A stretch of 64,000 bases of DNA from Ramlibacter montanisoli (GCF_013087525.1 NZ_JABFCS010000001.1:2108001-2172000); one strand, 5' to 3'. Positions 17,972 through 29,404 are shown, numbered from the stretch's first letter. Notes: generated by a model from the sequence alone, not told the origin. Numbers and translations: made by a program.

Positions 17972-19525
17972 ATGCCCACCACGATCAAAGCCGCCGACCT
18001 GATCGAATCCGTCGCCGCGGCGCTGCAGTACATCAGCTACTACCACCCCGCCGACTACATCGCGCACCTTTCGCGCGCCTATGAGCGCGAGCAGAGCGCC
18101 GCTGCCAAGGACGCGATCGCGCAGATCCTGACCAACAGCAAGATGAGCGCGATGGGCCACCGGCCGATCTGCCAGGACACCGGCATCGTCAACGTGTTCC
18201 TCAAGATCGGCATGGACTGCCGCCTCGAAGGCTTCACCGGCAGCCTGGAGGACGCGGTCAACGAAGGCGTGCGCCGCGGCTACCTGCACCCGGACAACAC
18301 GCTGCGCGCCTCGGTGGTCGCCGATCCGCAGTTCGAGCGCAAGAACACCAAGGACAACACGCCGGCGGTGGTGAACGTCGAACTGGTTCCGGGCAACAAG
18401 GTGGACGTGACCGTCGCGGCCAAGGGCGGCGGCAGCGAGAACAAGAGCAAGATGGTGATGCTCAACCCGAGCGATTCCATCGTCGACTGGGTGCTCAAGA
18501 CCGTGCCCACCATGGGCGCCGGCTGGTGCCCGCCCGGCATGCTGGGCATCGGCATCGGCGGCACCGCGGAAAAGGCGGTGCTGCTGGCCAAGGAAGCGCT
18601 GATGGAAGACATCGACATGTACGAGCTGCAGGCGAAGTCCGCGCGCGGCGAGAAGCTGTCGAAGCTGGAAGAGATGCGCCTGGAGCTGTTCGAGAAGGTC
18701 AACGCGCTGGGCATAGGCGCGCAGGGCCTGGGCGGGCTGACCACCGTGCTGGACATCAAGATCAAGATGTTCCCCTGCCACGCGGCGGGCAAGCCGGTCG
18801 CCATGATCCCCAACTGCGCGGCCACCCGCCATGCGCACTTCGAGCTGGACGGCTCCGGCCCGGCCTACATCGATCCGCCGAGCCTGGACCTGTGGCCCAA
18901 GATCGACTGGGCGCCCGACACCCAGAAGAGCAAGCGCGTCGACCTGAACACGCTGACCAGGGAAGAGATCGCCACCTGGAAGGCCGGCCAGACGCTGCTG
19001 CTCAACGGCAGGATGCTCACCGGCCGCGACGCCGCGCACAAGCGCATCCAGGACATGCTGGCCAAGGGCGAGAAGCTGCCGGTGGACTTCACCAACCGCG
19101 TCATCTACTACGTGGGCCCGGTCGACCCGGTGCGCGACGAAGTGGTGGGACCGGCCGGCCCGACGACCTCCACCCGCATGGACAAGTTCACCGACATGAT
19201 GCTGGCGCAGACCGGGCTGATCGGCATGATCGGCAAGTCCGAGCGCGGCCCGGAAGCCATCGAGTCGATCCGCAAGCACAAGGCGGCCTACCTGATGGCC
19301 GTGGGCGGCGCGGCCTACCTGGTGTCCAAGGCCATCAAGAAGTCGAAGGTGCTGGGCTTCGAAGACCTCGGAATGGAAGCGATCTACGAGTTCGACGTGG
19401 TCGACATGCCCGTCACGGTCGCGGTGGATTCCAGCGGCACCAGCGTCCACACCACCGGCCCGGCCGAGTGGAGCAGGAAGATCGCGACCGGCGAGTTCAA
19501 GAAGATTCCTGTCGCGGCGGCCTGA
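17972..19525 (+). CDS. class I fumarate hydratase (4Fe-4S)
   Basis: Single-chain class I fumarase, 517 residues, interconverting fumarate and malate with a labile 4Fe-4S cluster. Cysteines likely to ligate it lie in GHRPICQDTG, GQ/G-rich central region and FPCHAAGKP; the C-terminal TtdB-like part contains DFTNRVIYYVGPVDPVRDEVVGPAGPTTSTRMD. ATG at 17972 (MPTTIKAADL) is preferred over the longer open frame starting inside the Crp/Fnr promoter region. It complements oxygen-stable FumC and its expression may respond to iron or redox state. Confidence 0.92.
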   Translation: MPTTIKAADLIESVAAALQYISYYHPADYIAHLSRAYEREQSAAAKDAIAQILTNSKMSAMGHRPICQDTGIVNVFLKIGMDCRLEGFTGSLEDAVNEGVRRGYLHPDNTLRASVVADPQFERKNTKDNTPAVVNVELVPGNKVDVTVAAKGGGSENKSKMVMLNPSDSIVDWVLKTVPTMGAGWCPPGMLGIGIGGTAEKAVLLAKEALMEDIDMYELQAKSARGEKLSKLEEMRLELFEKVNALGIGAQGLGGLTTVLDIKIKMFPCHAAGKPVAMIPNCAATRHAHFELDGSGPAYIDPPSLDLWPKIDWAPDTQKSKRVDLNTLTREEIATWKAGQTLLLNGRMLTGRDAAHKRIQDMLAKGEKLPVDFTNRVIYYVGPVDPVRDEVVGPAGPTTSTRMDKFTDMMLAQTGLIGMIGKSERGPEAIESIRKHKAAYLMAVGGAAYLVSKAIKKSKVLGFEDLGMEAIYEFDVVDMPVTVAVDSSGTSVHTTGPAEWSRKIATGEFKKIPVAAA

Positions 19526-19570
19526 AGCTGTCTGGCAAGGCGGGGCTCCCGTCCCGGTAGAGTCACGGGC

Positions 19571-20350
19571 ATGGACCGTGACCGCCCCATCGGCGTATTC
19601 GACAGCGGCGTCGGCGGGCTCAGCATCCTGCGGGCCCTGCGCGCCGAGCTTCCCGGCGAGGACTTCGTCTATTTCTCCGACGCGGGGCATGCGCCCTATG
19701 GCGAGAAGGGCGAGGAGTTCGTGTCCAACCGCTCGCTCGCCATCGCGGTGGACCTGCTGGAGCAGCACCGAATCAAGGGCCTGGTGATCGCCTGCAACAC
19801 GGCCACCGCCGCGGCGGTGCACCTGGTGCGCGCGAGGCACACCCACCTTCCCGTGGTCGGCGTCGAGCCGGCCCTGAAGCCGGCCGCGGCCCTGACGAGG
19901 ACCGGCCACGTCGCCGTGCTCGCCACCCGCGGCACCCTGTCCAGCGCCAAGTTCAAGGCCCTGCAGGAATCCTTGAAGGACCAGGCGGAGTTCGTGCTGG
20001 TGCCCTGCGACGGCCTGGCGGCGGCCATCGAGGCGCACGACGAGCCGCGCATCCGCGAGCTGTGCCGGCGCTACACCCGCGAGGCCTGCTGCTTCGGCAC
20101 CGGCCCGGGCGAGATCGACACCCTGGTCATGGGCTGCACCCACTACCCCTTCGCGGCGGACGTCTTTCGCGAGCTGCTCGGCCCGGACGTGCAGCTGGTG
20201 GAGACCGGGCAGCCGGTGGCGCGCCAGACGCGCCGGCTGCTGGAAGCGCAGGACCTGCTCAATCCCGCCGGCAGCGGCCGCGTGCAGTGGCACACCACGG
20301 GGTCCGCGCAGGAGCTGCAGCAGGCCGCCTCACGCTGGCTGGGCCTGTAG
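19571..20350 (+). CDS. murI: glutamate racemase
   Basis: Makes D-glutamate for peptidoglycan in the cytoplasm. 259 residues with both catalytic cysteines in context: VIACNTATA (Cys75) and VMGCTHYPF (about Cys190), plus the N-terminal GVFDSGVGGLS substrate loop. Full length. Starts 46 bases after the fumarase stop on the same strand; converges with the MFS gene with a 21-base overlap. Confidence 0.95.
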   Translation: MDRDRPIGVFDSGVGGLSILRALRAELPGEDFVYFSDAGHAPYGEKGEEFVSNRSLAIAVDLLEQHRIKGLVIACNTATAAAVHLVRARHTHLPVVGVEPALKPAAALTRTGHVAVLATRGTLSSAKFKALQESLKDQAEFVLVPCDGLAAAIEAHDEPRIRELCRRYTREACCFGTGPGEIDTLVMGCTHYPFAADVFRELLGPDVQLVETGQPVARQTRRLLEAQDLLNPAGSGRVQWHTTGSAQELQQAASRWLGL

Positions 20351-21643
20351 CGCCGCCGCGCGCCCGCGCTGCACGTCGATCTTCGTCAGCAGCACCAGCC
20401 CCACCACGAACATCGCCGCCGTCGAGAGGATCGCCAGCCGCTGGTTGCCGCCGGTGGCCCAGGTGATGGCGCCGTAGGTGAGCGGCCCCACGATGCTGGA
20501 GAGCCGCACCGCGAAGGTCCACAGCCCGTAGAACTCGGCGAGCTGCCGCTGCGGCGCGAACATGCCCGCCATCGCGCGGCCGGCCGACTGGCTGGACCCC
20601 ATGCACAGGCCCGCGATCGCCGCGGCCCACCAGAACTGGCCCTTGGTCGCGGACAGCGCCGCGATGACGCAGGTGAGGATCCAGCCCACCAGCGTGCTGC
20701 CCAGCGCGATCTTGTGGCCGATGCGGTCCTGCAGGTAGCCCCAGGCGAAGGCGCCGGCGGCGGCCGCGAGGTTCAGCACGAAGATCAGCACCATGGTTTC
20801 CTGCGGCTGGAAGCCGATCACGGTCTCCGCGTAGATCGCCGCCAGCGTGATGGCCACCGCCACGCCGCCCTGGTAGAACACCGCGCAGGCCAGCAGCCAC
20901 ATGAAGTCGCGGTAGCGCCGCGCGTCCGCGAAGGTGCGCTTCAGGCGGTGCAGCGAAGCCGCGAAGCCGCCTTCCTGCAGCGCGCGCGGGTTCGGCTGCG
21001 CGCGCTCGCGCAAGAGGCGGAAGGTCACCAGCGAAGCCGCGCCGTACAGCACGGCGGTGATCAGCATCGTCACCGGCACGAAGTCGGACGCGGGGATCTT
21101 CTGCCCCTGCGCCCACAGCACGTAGCCCAGGCAGATGCCCAGGGCCAGCATGCCGCCGAAGTAGCCGAAGCCCCAGCCCCAGCCGCTGACCTTGCCCAGC
21201 GAGTCGGGATGCGCGAGCTCCGGCAGGAAGGCCGCCGTCAGCGACTCGCCATAGCTGTAGAACACGTTGGACACGATGATCAGCAGCATCGCCATCGCCA
21301 CCGCGCCCGGCTTGGCGAGCGCCAGGGCGGCGGTCCCGAGCACGCAGCCCGCGGTGACGATCATCAGCAGCCGCTTCTTGGCCGCCCGCAGGTCCGCATA
21401 GGCACCGATGCTGGGCATCGTGAGCATCACGATCGCGTAGGAGATGCTCAGGGCCAGCGTCCAGGCGAAGGTGGCCCATTCCGCCTTCTGTGCGATGCCG
21501 CCCACGAAATAGGCCGCGAAAACGGCGGTGATCACCACCGTGGTGTAGCCGGAGTTCGCGAAGTCGTACATCGCCCAGCCGAACACCTCGCGCTTGCGCA
21601 CGCCGGGATTCAGCGCGTCCTGGGAAAACAGGGCCATGGGCAC
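20330..21643 (-). CDS. MFS transporter, UMF1 family
   Basis: 437-residue inner-membrane carrier with 11-12 helices. The N-terminal REVFGWAMYDFANSGYTTVV motif and AYADLRAAKKR loop are typical of the UMF1 (Atg22-like) branch of the major facilitator superfamily. Substrate unknown; yeast Atg22 exports amino acids, which is not transferable with confidence. It overlaps the murI 3' end on the other strand. Confidence 0.8.
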   Translation of the reverse strand: MPMALFSQDALNPGVRKREVFGWAMYDFANSGYTTVVITAVFAAYFVGGIAQKAEWATFAWTLALSISYAIVMLTMPSIGAYADLRAAKKRLLMIVTAGCVLGTAALALAKPGAVAMAMLLIIVSNVFYSYGESLTAAFLPELAHPDSLGKVSGWGWGFGYFGGMLALGICLGYVLWAQGQKIPASDFVPVTMLITAVLYGAASLVTFRLLRERAQPNPRALQEGGFAASLHRLKRTFADARRYRDFMWLLACAVFYQGGVAVAITLAAIYAETVIGFQPQETMVLIFVLNLAAAAGAFAWGYLQDRIGHKIALGSTLVGWILTCVIAALSATKGQFWWAAAIAGLCMGSSQSAGRAMAGMFAPQRQLAEFYGLWTFAVRLSSIVGPLTYGAITWATGGNQRLAILSTAAMFVVGLVLLTKIDVQRGRAAALQAQPA

Positions 21644-21773
21644 CTCCTGGGGCGCAGAGCATAGCCGAGCCGTGCGCGCAGCGAGCGACCTTGATCTGCC
21701 TCATGGCGCCGTCCACCCACGCGCCAATACTGTGCGAAGCCGTACCGGCCTCGCCCGGCGACAGGAGACAACG

Positions 21774-23603
21774 ATGCCGCAAGCGTCCGCCCCGCCCACG
21801 CTCGACACCATCGCGTACGCCGACGCCTGGACGCTGCCCGCGCTGTTCGAGCGCCGGTACCAGCGCTCTCCCCAGGCCGAGGCCTACCGCCAGTTCCAGC
21901 CGGCGATGGGCAGCTGGCGCAGCTACACCTGGGGCGACCTGCACGCGCTGGTGCGGCGCTGGCGCGGCGCCTTCGTCGTCCGCGAGGCGCTGCCGGCGGG
22001 CGCCCGCGTGGCCGTGATGCTGCGCAACAGCGTCGAATGGGTCTGCTTCGACCAGGCCGCGCAGTCGCTGGGCCTGGTGGTCGTGCCCCTCTACGCCACG
22101 GACAACCCCGAGAACATCGCCTACATCCTGGGCAACTGCGGCGCGCGCGTGCTGCTGGTGGGGGACGCCAGGCAGTGGCAGGCGCTCGCGCCCCACGCCG
22201 CGCAACTGCCGCAGCTCTCGCGCGTGCTCCTGTGCGCGTCCGGCACGGCGCCGGAAGCCGGCGACCTGGTGCGCACCGTGGACCAGTGGCTGGCCGGGGT
22301 GCACGAGAGCGACGCCCGCGTGGGCGTCGACGCCGACGCGCTCGCCACCATCGTCTACACCTCCGGGACCACGGGCCGGCCCAAGGGCGTGATGCTGTCG
22401 CACCGCAACATCCTGTCCAACGTGGACGCCGTGCTGCAGACCGTGCCGGTGTACCGCGAGGACCTGTTCCTGTCCTTCCTGCCGCTGTCGCATGCGCTGG
22501 AGCGCACCGTGGGCTACTACGCGCCCATGGCCACGGGCAGCGCGGTCGCCTTCTCGCGCTCGGTGCCGGACCTCCCGGAGGACCTGGTGACCATCCGCCC
22601 CACCGTGCTCGTGTCGGTGCCGCGGATCTACGAGCGCATCTACGCGAAGATCCAGCAGGGCCTGGAGGCCAAGGGCGCGCCGGCGCGGCAGCTGTTCGCC
22701 TGGGCGGAGACGGCGGGCTGGCACCGCTTCGAGGCCGCGCAGCATCGCGGCGAGCCGCCCGGCCCCGCGGCCGACATGATGTGGCCGGTGCTGCGGCACC
22801 TGGTGGCCGACAAGCTGCTGGAGCGGCTGGGCGGGCGCCTCCGCATCGCGGTGTCCGGCGGCGCACCGGTGTCCAAGAAGCTGATGCACTGCTTCATCGG
22901 CCTGGGCCTGCCGGTGCTGCAAGGCTACGGATTGACCGAGGCGGCGCCCATCGTCTCGGCCAACCGCCCGGAGGACAACGTGCCCGAGTCGGTCGGCCGT
23001 CCGCTGCCGGGCATCGAGGTGAAGCTGGGGCCGGCGGACGAACTGCTGGTGCGCGGCCCGAACGTGATGCAGGGCTACTGGCAGGACCCGGCCAAGACGG
23101 CCGAGACGATCGACCCCGAGGGCTGGCTGCACACTGGCGACATCGCCCGCATCGACGAGGGCGGGCACGTCCACATCGTCGGGCGGCTCAAGGACATCCT
23201 GGTCACCTCCACGGGCGAGAAGCTGCCGCCGGCGGACCTGGAACTGGCGATCACCGAGGACCCGCTGTTCGAGCAGGTGATGGTGATCGGCGAGGGCCGG
23301 CCCTTCGTGGCGGCGCTGGCGGTGCTGAACCGCGACGAGTGGGAGAAGCTGGCCACCACCCTGGAGCTGGACCCGCAGGCGCCGTCCTCGCTGCAGCGGC
23401 CGGCGGCGACCGAGGCCGTGCTGCGCCGCATGGCGGAACGGCTGGCGGCCTTCCCCTCCTATGCGCGCGTGCGGCAGGCCTCGCTGACGCTGGAACCCTG
23501 GAGCACGGACAACGGGCTGATCACGCCGACCATGAAGCTGCGGCGGCGCCAGCTGGAGGCGCGCTTCGAGCGCGAGATCGAGGGGATGTACGCGCCGCGG
23601 TGA
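21774..23603 (+). CDS. AMP-dependent long-chain acyl-CoA synthetase
   Basis: 609 residues of the ANL superfamily. P-loop VYTSGTTGRPKGVMLSH, LPLSHALERTVGYYAPM, QGYGLTEAAPIVSAN, WLHTGDIARID and GRLKDILVTSTGEKLPPADLE are in the right order, the pattern of FadD15/FAA-type long-chain synthetases. Start at the ATG giving MPQASAPPT, preceded by AGGAGA. It activates fatty acids for beta-oxidation or lipid synthesis. Confidence 0.9.
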   Translation: MPQASAPPTLDTIAYADAWTLPALFERRYQRSPQAEAYRQFQPAMGSWRSYTWGDLHALVRRWRGAFVVREALPAGARVAVMLRNSVEWVCFDQAAQSLGLVVVPLYATDNPENIAYILGNCGARVLLVGDARQWQALAPHAAQLPQLSRVLLCASGTAPEAGDLVRTVDQWLAGVHESDARVGVDADALATIVYTSGTTGRPKGVMLSHRNILSNVDAVLQTVPVYREDLFLSFLPLSHALERTVGYYAPMATGSAVAFSRSVPDLPEDLVTIRPTVLVSVPRIYERIYAKIQQGLEAKGAPARQLFAWAETAGWHRFEAAQHRGEPPGPAADMMWPVLRHLVADKLLERLGGRLRIAVSGGAPVSKKLMHCFIGLGLPVLQGYGLTEAAPIVSANRPEDNVPESVGRPLPGIEVKLGPADELLVRGPNVMQGYWQDPAKTAETIDPEGWLHTGDIARIDEGGHVHIVGRLKDILVTSTGEKLPPADLELAITEDPLFEQVMVIGEGRPFVAALAVLNRDEWEKLATTLELDPQAPSSLQRPAATEAVLRRMAERLAAFPSYARVRQASLTLEPWSTDNGLITPTMKLRRRQLEARFEREIEGMYAPR

Positions 23604-23606
23604 AGG

Positions 23607-24233
23607 CTAGTGCAGGTGCCGCGGCCGGCGCCCGCCGCCATGCCCTCCGCCGCCACCGCCGCTGCCGCGCGGCGGCTTGCCCAGTTCCAGCGAGCTCACC
23701 AGCTTGTCGAAGCGCTCGGCGAACAGCTTGTCGATCTCCGCGACCACGCCGTCGAGCTCGTTGGGCTCGAAGTGCCGCTCCATCAGGTTCACCACGTCCT
23801 GCACCAGCAGGTCGCGCTGCACCTGCATGATGGCCGCCGGCGTCGGGCCGACGAACAGCATCACGAAGTCGTCGCGCGACTCGGCGTCGGCCTCGGCCTC
23901 CTCCTCGTCGAACTCGGCGTCGTAGAAGGTCACCTCGATCGCGGCGCCCTCCTCGGCCAGCTCGTTGAGCGACATGCACATCTCGTCGAGCTGCTGGCGA
24001 AAGTCCAGGTCGCCCGCGACCGTCCAGCACATCGTGAGCATGCGCTCGGGGGCGTCGAACTTGATGCCGGGCTCTTCCTCGTAGGCGCTCTCGGCGCCGT
24101 CGGCCAGCGACTTGGCGCCGGCATAGGTCCACAGGGGCTTGAGCGCTTCCTGCAGCTGCGCGTAGGTCACCCCGGTGCGAAGCGGCACGTCGCCGTGCAC
24201 GTGGATCTCGAAGGGGGCATCGTATTGGGACAT
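23607..24233 (-). CDS. conserved hypothetical acidic protein with Gly/His tail
   Basis: 208 residues without signal peptide or membrane helix. The body is acidic (EEEAEADAESRDDF) and ends in a low-complexity tail of glycines, arginines and histidines. Start MSQYDAPFEIHVHGDVPL. It resembles an uncharacterised Burkholderiales family (possibly DUF6806), but I cannot verify this. It ends 3 bases from the acyl-CoA synthetase stop on the opposite strand. Confidence 0.55.
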   Translation of the reverse strand: MSQYDAPFEIHVHGDVPLRTGVTYAQLQEALKPLWTYAGAKSLADGAESAYEEEPGIKFDAPERMLTMCWTVAGDLDFRQQLDEMCMSLNELAEEGAAIEVTFYDAEFDEEEAEADAESRDDFVMLFVGPTPAAIMQVQRDLLVQDVVNLMERHFEPNELDGVVAEIDKLFAERFDKLVSSLELGKPPRGSGGGGGGHGGGRRPRHLH

Positions 24234-24295
24234 GGTGCTCTCCGGCCCTATTGTGGACTCGTCCGGCCGGTCGTAAGTTCTTCTGCAGGGATGGC

Positions 24296-24386
24296 TGGTG
24301 CCTCGAGCCGGGATCGAACCGGCACGCTCCGGTCAGGGAGCGGCGGATTTTAAGTCCGCTGTGTCTGCCAATTTCACCATCGAGGC
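24296..24386 (-). tRNA. tRNA-Leu (UAA)
   Basis: Complete class II cloverleaf on the minus strand: acceptor GCCTCGA/TCGAGGC, anticodon loop with TAA, long variable arm, GGTTCGATCC T-arm, and encoded CCA (24296-24298). Confidence 0.95.
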
Positions 24387-24451
24387 GGCAGTGGCACTGT
24401 ACGGCATCAACGAAACAGCCCCGGCAACGGCGGTTGGCGGGGCTGGAGGTC

Positions 24452-24525
24452 TGGAGGCGCGTCCCGGAGTCGAACCGAGCTAAACGGATTTGCAATCCGC
24501 TGCATAACCGCTTTGCTAACGCGCC
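24452..24525 (-). tRNA. tRNA-Cys (GCA)
   Basis: Complete cloverleaf: acceptor GGCGCG/CGCGCC, anticodon stem-loop GGATTGCAAATCC (anticodon GCA), T-arm with GGTTCGACTCC, encoded CCA at 24452-24454. Confidence 0.95.
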
Positions 24526-24537
24526 GCACTCTAAGGA

Positions 24538-24564
24538 AAAAGGGAAGCTTGCGGCTTCCCTTTT
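24538..24564. terminator. bidirectional terminator between tRNA-Gly and tRNA-Cys
   Basis: Perfect 11-bp stem AAAAGGGAAGC / GCTTCCCTTTT (24538-24548 and 24554-24564) with loop TTGCG, A-tract on the left and T-tract on the right. For the minus strand it would end the tRNA-Gly transcript before tRNA-Cys. Confidence 0.75.
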
Positions 24565-24570
24565 CGGATC

Positions 24571-24646
24571 TGGAGCGGGAGAAGAGTCTCGAACTCTCGA
24601 CCTCAACCTTGGCAAGGTTGCGCTCTACCAACTGAGCTACTCCCGC
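24571..24646 (-). tRNA. tRNA-Gly (GCC)
   Basis: Complete cloverleaf: acceptor GCGGGAG/CTCCCGC, D-arm AGCTCAGTTGGTAGAGC, anticodon loop TTGCCAA, T-arm with AGTTCGAGACT, encoded CCA at 24571-24573. Confidence 0.95.
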
Positions 24647-24695
24647 GTCGAAGCCGAAATTATAGCGGAGTTTTTGCGGCTCCTGACGAGTTCCT

Positions 24696-24727
24696 GAAAA
24701 AGGTGCCGCACCTGCGCGCGGCACCTT
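24696..24727 (-). terminator. Rho-independent terminator after lon
   Basis: Ten-bp stem AAGGTGCCGC / GCGGCACCTT (24700-24709 and 24718-24727) followed on the minus strand by a T-tract (24701-24697), 12 bases after the lon stop. Confidence 0.85.
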
Positions 24728-24739
24728 CCGCGGGCTCCT

Positions 24740-27153
24740 TCAATGCTTCACGGCGACCGGCGTCGCGCCGCCCACCACGGGCGCGGCCGCCTGCGGCTCC
24801 TCGTCCGGCAGCGGCGTAGGGTGGCGTTCCAGCGCCACTTCCAGCACCTTGTCGATCCAGCGCACGGGGACGATCTCGAGGTCGTTCTTCACGTTCTCGG
24901 GGATGTCCTGCAGGTCCTTGGAGTTCTCCTCCGGGATCAGCACCGTCTTGATGCCGCCGCGCAGGGCCGCCAGCAGCTTTTCCTTCAGGCCGCCGATCGC
25001 CGTGACCTCGCCGCGCAGCGTGATCTCGCCGGTCATCGCAACGTCGGCACGCACCGGGATGCCGGTGAGCGCGGACACGATGGCCGTCGTCATCGCCGCG
25101 CCGGCCGAAGGACCGTCCTTGGGCGTCGCGCCGTCGGGCACGTGCACGTGGATGTCCTTCTTCTCGAACACGTCGTCCTTGATGCCCAGGGCGCGGGAGC
25201 GGCTGCGCACCACGGTGCGCGCGGCTTCCACGGACTCCTTCATCACGTCGCCGAGCGAACCGGTGCGCAGCACGTTGCCCTTGCCGGGCATCAGCGCCGC
25301 CTCGATCGTCAGCAGGTCGCCGCCGACTTCGGTCCACGCGAGACCGACCACCTGGCCCACCTGGTTCTGCTGCTCCGCGCGCCCGTAGGTGAACTTGCGC
25401 ACGCCCAGGAAGTCGTTCAGGTTCTCGGCGTTGACCTTCACCAGCGGCGTCATCTTCTTGAGCTGCAGGCCCTTGACCACCTTGCGGCAGATCTTGGACA
25501 GCTCGCGTTCCAGCGAGCGCACGCCGGCTTCCCGGGTGTAGTAGCGCACGATGTCGCGCACGGCCGATTCCTCGACCAGCAAGCTCGGTTTCCTTCACGC
25601 CGTTGTTCTTCATCTGCTTGGGCAGCAGGTAGCGCATGGCGATGTTGGTCTTCTCGTCCTCGGTGTAGCCCGAGAGGCGGATGACTTCCATCCGGTCCAG
25701 CAGCGCCGGCGGGATGTTCATCGAGTTCGAGGTCGCCACGAACATCACGTCCGACAGGTCGAAATCGACCTCGACGTAGTGGTCGCTGAAGGTGTGGTTC
25801 TGCTCGGGGTCCAGCACCTCCAGCAGTGCCGAGGCCGGGTCGCCTCGGAAGTCCTGTCCCAGCTTGTCGATCTCGTCGAGCAGGAACAGCGGGTTGCGCG
25901 TGCCGACCTTGGACAGCGACTGCAGCACCTTGCCCGGCATGGCGCCGATGTAGGTGCGGCGGTGGCCGCGGATCTCCGCCTCGTCGCGCATGCCGCCCAG
26001 GGCCTGGCGCACGTACTTGCGGCCGGTCGCCTTGGCGATCGACTGCCCCAGCGAGGTCTTGCCGACGCCCGGGGGCCGACCAGGCACAGGATGGGCGCCT
26101 TGACCTTGTCCACGCGCTGCTGCACCGCGAGGTATTCCAGGATGCGGTCCTTGACCTTCTCCAGGCCCCAGTGGTCCTCGTTCAGCACGTCTTCCGCGTA
26201 CTGCAGGTCGTGCTTGATCTTGGTCTTCTTGGCCCAGGGCAGGCCGGTGAGCACGTCGATGTAGTTGCGCACCACGGTCGCTTCCGCGGACATGGGCGAC
26301 ATCAGCTTGAGCTTCTTGAGTTCCGCGTCCGCCTTCTTCTTGGCGTCCTTGGGCATCTTGGCCAGCTTGATCTTCTTCTCGATCTCCTCGATGTCGGCAC
26401 CTTCCTCGCCTTCACCGAGTTCCTTCTGGATGGCCTTGACCTGCTCGTTCAGGTAGAAGTCGCGCTGGTTCTTTTCCATCTGGCGCTTCACGCGGCCGCG
26501 GATGCGCTTGTCGACGTTGAGGATCTCGACCTCGCGCTCGATCTGCTCGAACAGGTTCTCCAGGCGCTCCTTGACCTCGGCCAGGTCCAGGACCACCTGC
26601 TTGTTGTCCAGCTTCAGCGGCAGGTGCGCGGCGATCGTGTCCGCGAGGCGCCCCGGGTCGTCGATCGAGGCGATCGAGGTCAGGATCTCCGGCGGGATCT
26701 TCTTGTTCAGCTTGACGTACTGGTCGAACTGCTGGAGCACGGCCCGGCGCAGCGCCTCGATTTCGGGCGACTTGCCGTCTTCGGCCGTGTTCTCCACCGG
26801 CACGACCGTGGCGGTGAAGTGGGCGTTGCCGTCGGTGATCTTGGCGACGCGGGCGCGCTGCTGGCCTTCGACCAGCACCTTTACGGTGCCGTCAGGCAGC
26901 TTGAGCATCTGCAGTATTGTGGAGATGCAGCCGACCTCGAACATGTCGGCGACCGAAGGCTCGTCCTTGGCGGCGGCTTTCTGGGCCACCAGCATGATGC
27001 GGCGCTCGGCCTCCATCGCGGCTTCCAGGGCCTTGATGCTCTTGGGCCGGCCCACGAACAGGGGGATGACCATGTGGGGAACACCACCACGTCGCGCAGG
27101 GGCAGCAGCGGCAGGTCCATCGGGTCAGCAGGCAGGGGCGTGTGTCCGGACAT
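24740..27153 (-). CDS. lon: ATP-dependent protease La, three one-base frameshifts
   Basis: Cytoplasmic AAA+ quality-control protease. Domains in order: N-terminal substrate-binding LON domain ([19 protein letters not shown]), coiled-coil linker ([20 protein letters not shown]), AAA+ module with Walker [10 protein letters not shown] and LFLLDEIDK, and C-terminal peptidase with [11 protein letters not shown] (catalytic Ser) and the GLKEKLLAA lysine. Breaks: one G lost at 27076-27079 (VVVFP|HMV), one G lost at 26071-26075 (GP|PGVGKT), one A gained at 25581-25582 (ETEL|LVEE). Corrected length is 804 residues, standard for Lon. Downstream of clpX in the conserved tig-clpP-clpX-lon order. Confidence 0.95.
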
Positions 27154-27179
27154 GGAGATCCTTATAGTGACTCAACGGA

Positions 27180-27206
27180 ATATGGCTGGCAAAAGTCCAT
27201 TTTCAA
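27180..27206 (-). promoter_or_regulatory. candidate heat-shock-type promoter of lon
   Basis: Minus strand TTGAAA (27206-27201), 15 bases, then CCATAT (27185-27180), close to the sigma-32 pattern CTTGAA-N13-14-CCCCATnT. It lies 27 bases before the lon ATG. It could also be read as a weak sigma-70 promoter. Confidence 0.4.
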
Positions 27207-27316
27207 CCCGGCCGCACCCTTGCGGGGTCGGACCAGGGCCAATGGCACCAAAAAATGAGGGGGACAGGAGGGTCGGCCGTTGCGGCCTGAAGGGGGAAGT
27301 TCCTGTTCCCGGGTCA

Positions 27317-28582
<1,266 letters not shown>

Positions 28583-28627
28583 GGGTCCGTGCCTTCGTAA
28601 CTGGATTCAATGATAACCATACAACAA

Positions 28628-28656
28628 ACGGCGCCCCGGTTTCCCGGAGGCGCCGT
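28628..28656 (-). terminator. hairpin after clpP (possible terminator or attenuator)
   Basis: Perfect 8-bp ACGGCGCC / GGCGCCGT stem (28628-28635 and 28649-28656) with further CCGG/CCGG pairing inside, followed on the minus strand by TTTGTTG. It separates clpP from clpX, so clpX may be partly independently transcribed. Confidence 0.55.
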
Positions 28657-28687
28657 CGTTGCCGTTCTGCAACCGAGGGGGCGGGAT

Positions 28688-29296
28688 TTACGGTCTTTTT
28701 GCAATGACCTGGTCCACGAGGCCGTAGGCCCTGGCCTCTTCGGCCTCCAGGAAGTAGTCGCGATCGGTGTCGCGCTCGATCTTTTCCAGGGGCTGGCCGG
28801 TGCGTTCCGCCAGGATCTTGTTCAACTGCGCCTTGGTCTTGAGGATGTCGCGCGCGTGGATCTCGATGTCCGTCGCCTGGCCCTGCATGCCGCCCAAGGG
28901 CTGGTGGATCATGATCTTGGAGTTGGGCAGCGCGAAGCGCTTGCCCTTCTCGCCCGCCGCCAGCAGGAAGGCGCCCATGGAGGCCGCCATGCCGGTGCAC
29001 AGGGTGGACACCGACGGCTTGATGAAGTTCATCGTGTCGTAGATCGCCATGCCGGCGCTGACGCTGCCGCCCGGGGAGTTGATGTAGAGCGAGATGTCCT
29101 TGTCCGGGTTCTCGGACTCCAGGAACAGCAGCTGCGCGACGACCAGGTTGGCGGTCTGGTCGTTCACCGGGCCCACCAGGAAGATCACGCGCTCGCGCAG
29201 CAGGCGCGAATAGATGTCGTACGACCGCTCGCCGCGGCCGGACTGCTCGATGACCATGGGGATCAGGCCCAGGCCCTGGGTTTCAAGTGCGCTCAT
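28688..29296 (-). CDS. clpP: ATP-dependent Clp protease proteolytic subunit
   Basis: Serine peptidase that forms the tetradecameric chamber of ClpXP/ClpAP. Catalytic triad visible: Ser106 in GMAASMGAF, His131 in MIHQPLGG, and Asp180 in DTDRDYF. 202 residues, including a short N-terminal propeptide region before [20 protein letters not shown]. Intact. Confidence 0.97.
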   Translation of the reverse strand: MSALETQGLGLIPMVIEQSGRGERSYDIYSRLLRERVIFLVGPVNDQTANLVVAQLLFLESENPDKDISLYINSPGGSVSAGMAIYDTMNFIKPSVSTLCTGMAASMGAFLLAAGEKGKRFALPNSKIMIHQPLGGMQGQATDIEIHARDILKTKAQLNKILAERTGQPLEKIERDTDRDYFLEAEEARAYGLVDQVIAKRP

Positions 29297-29346
29297 GGGG
29301 GAATGTGCTCCGAAAGACTTGGCTGTACTTTAGCCTGAATGGAATT

Positions 29347-29384
29347 GGGGCCGGACCGGCCTTTCGCAAGACCGCTCCGGCCCC
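29347..29384. other. hairpin in the tig-clpP spacer
   Basis: Nine-bp perfect stem GGGGCCGGA / TCCGGCCCC (29347-29355 and 29376-29384) without a following T-tract on either strand. Possibly an RNA processing or stability element between tig and clpP. Confidence 0.4.
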
Positions 29385-29404
29385 ATGGCGGGTGCTGGGA
29401 GGCT

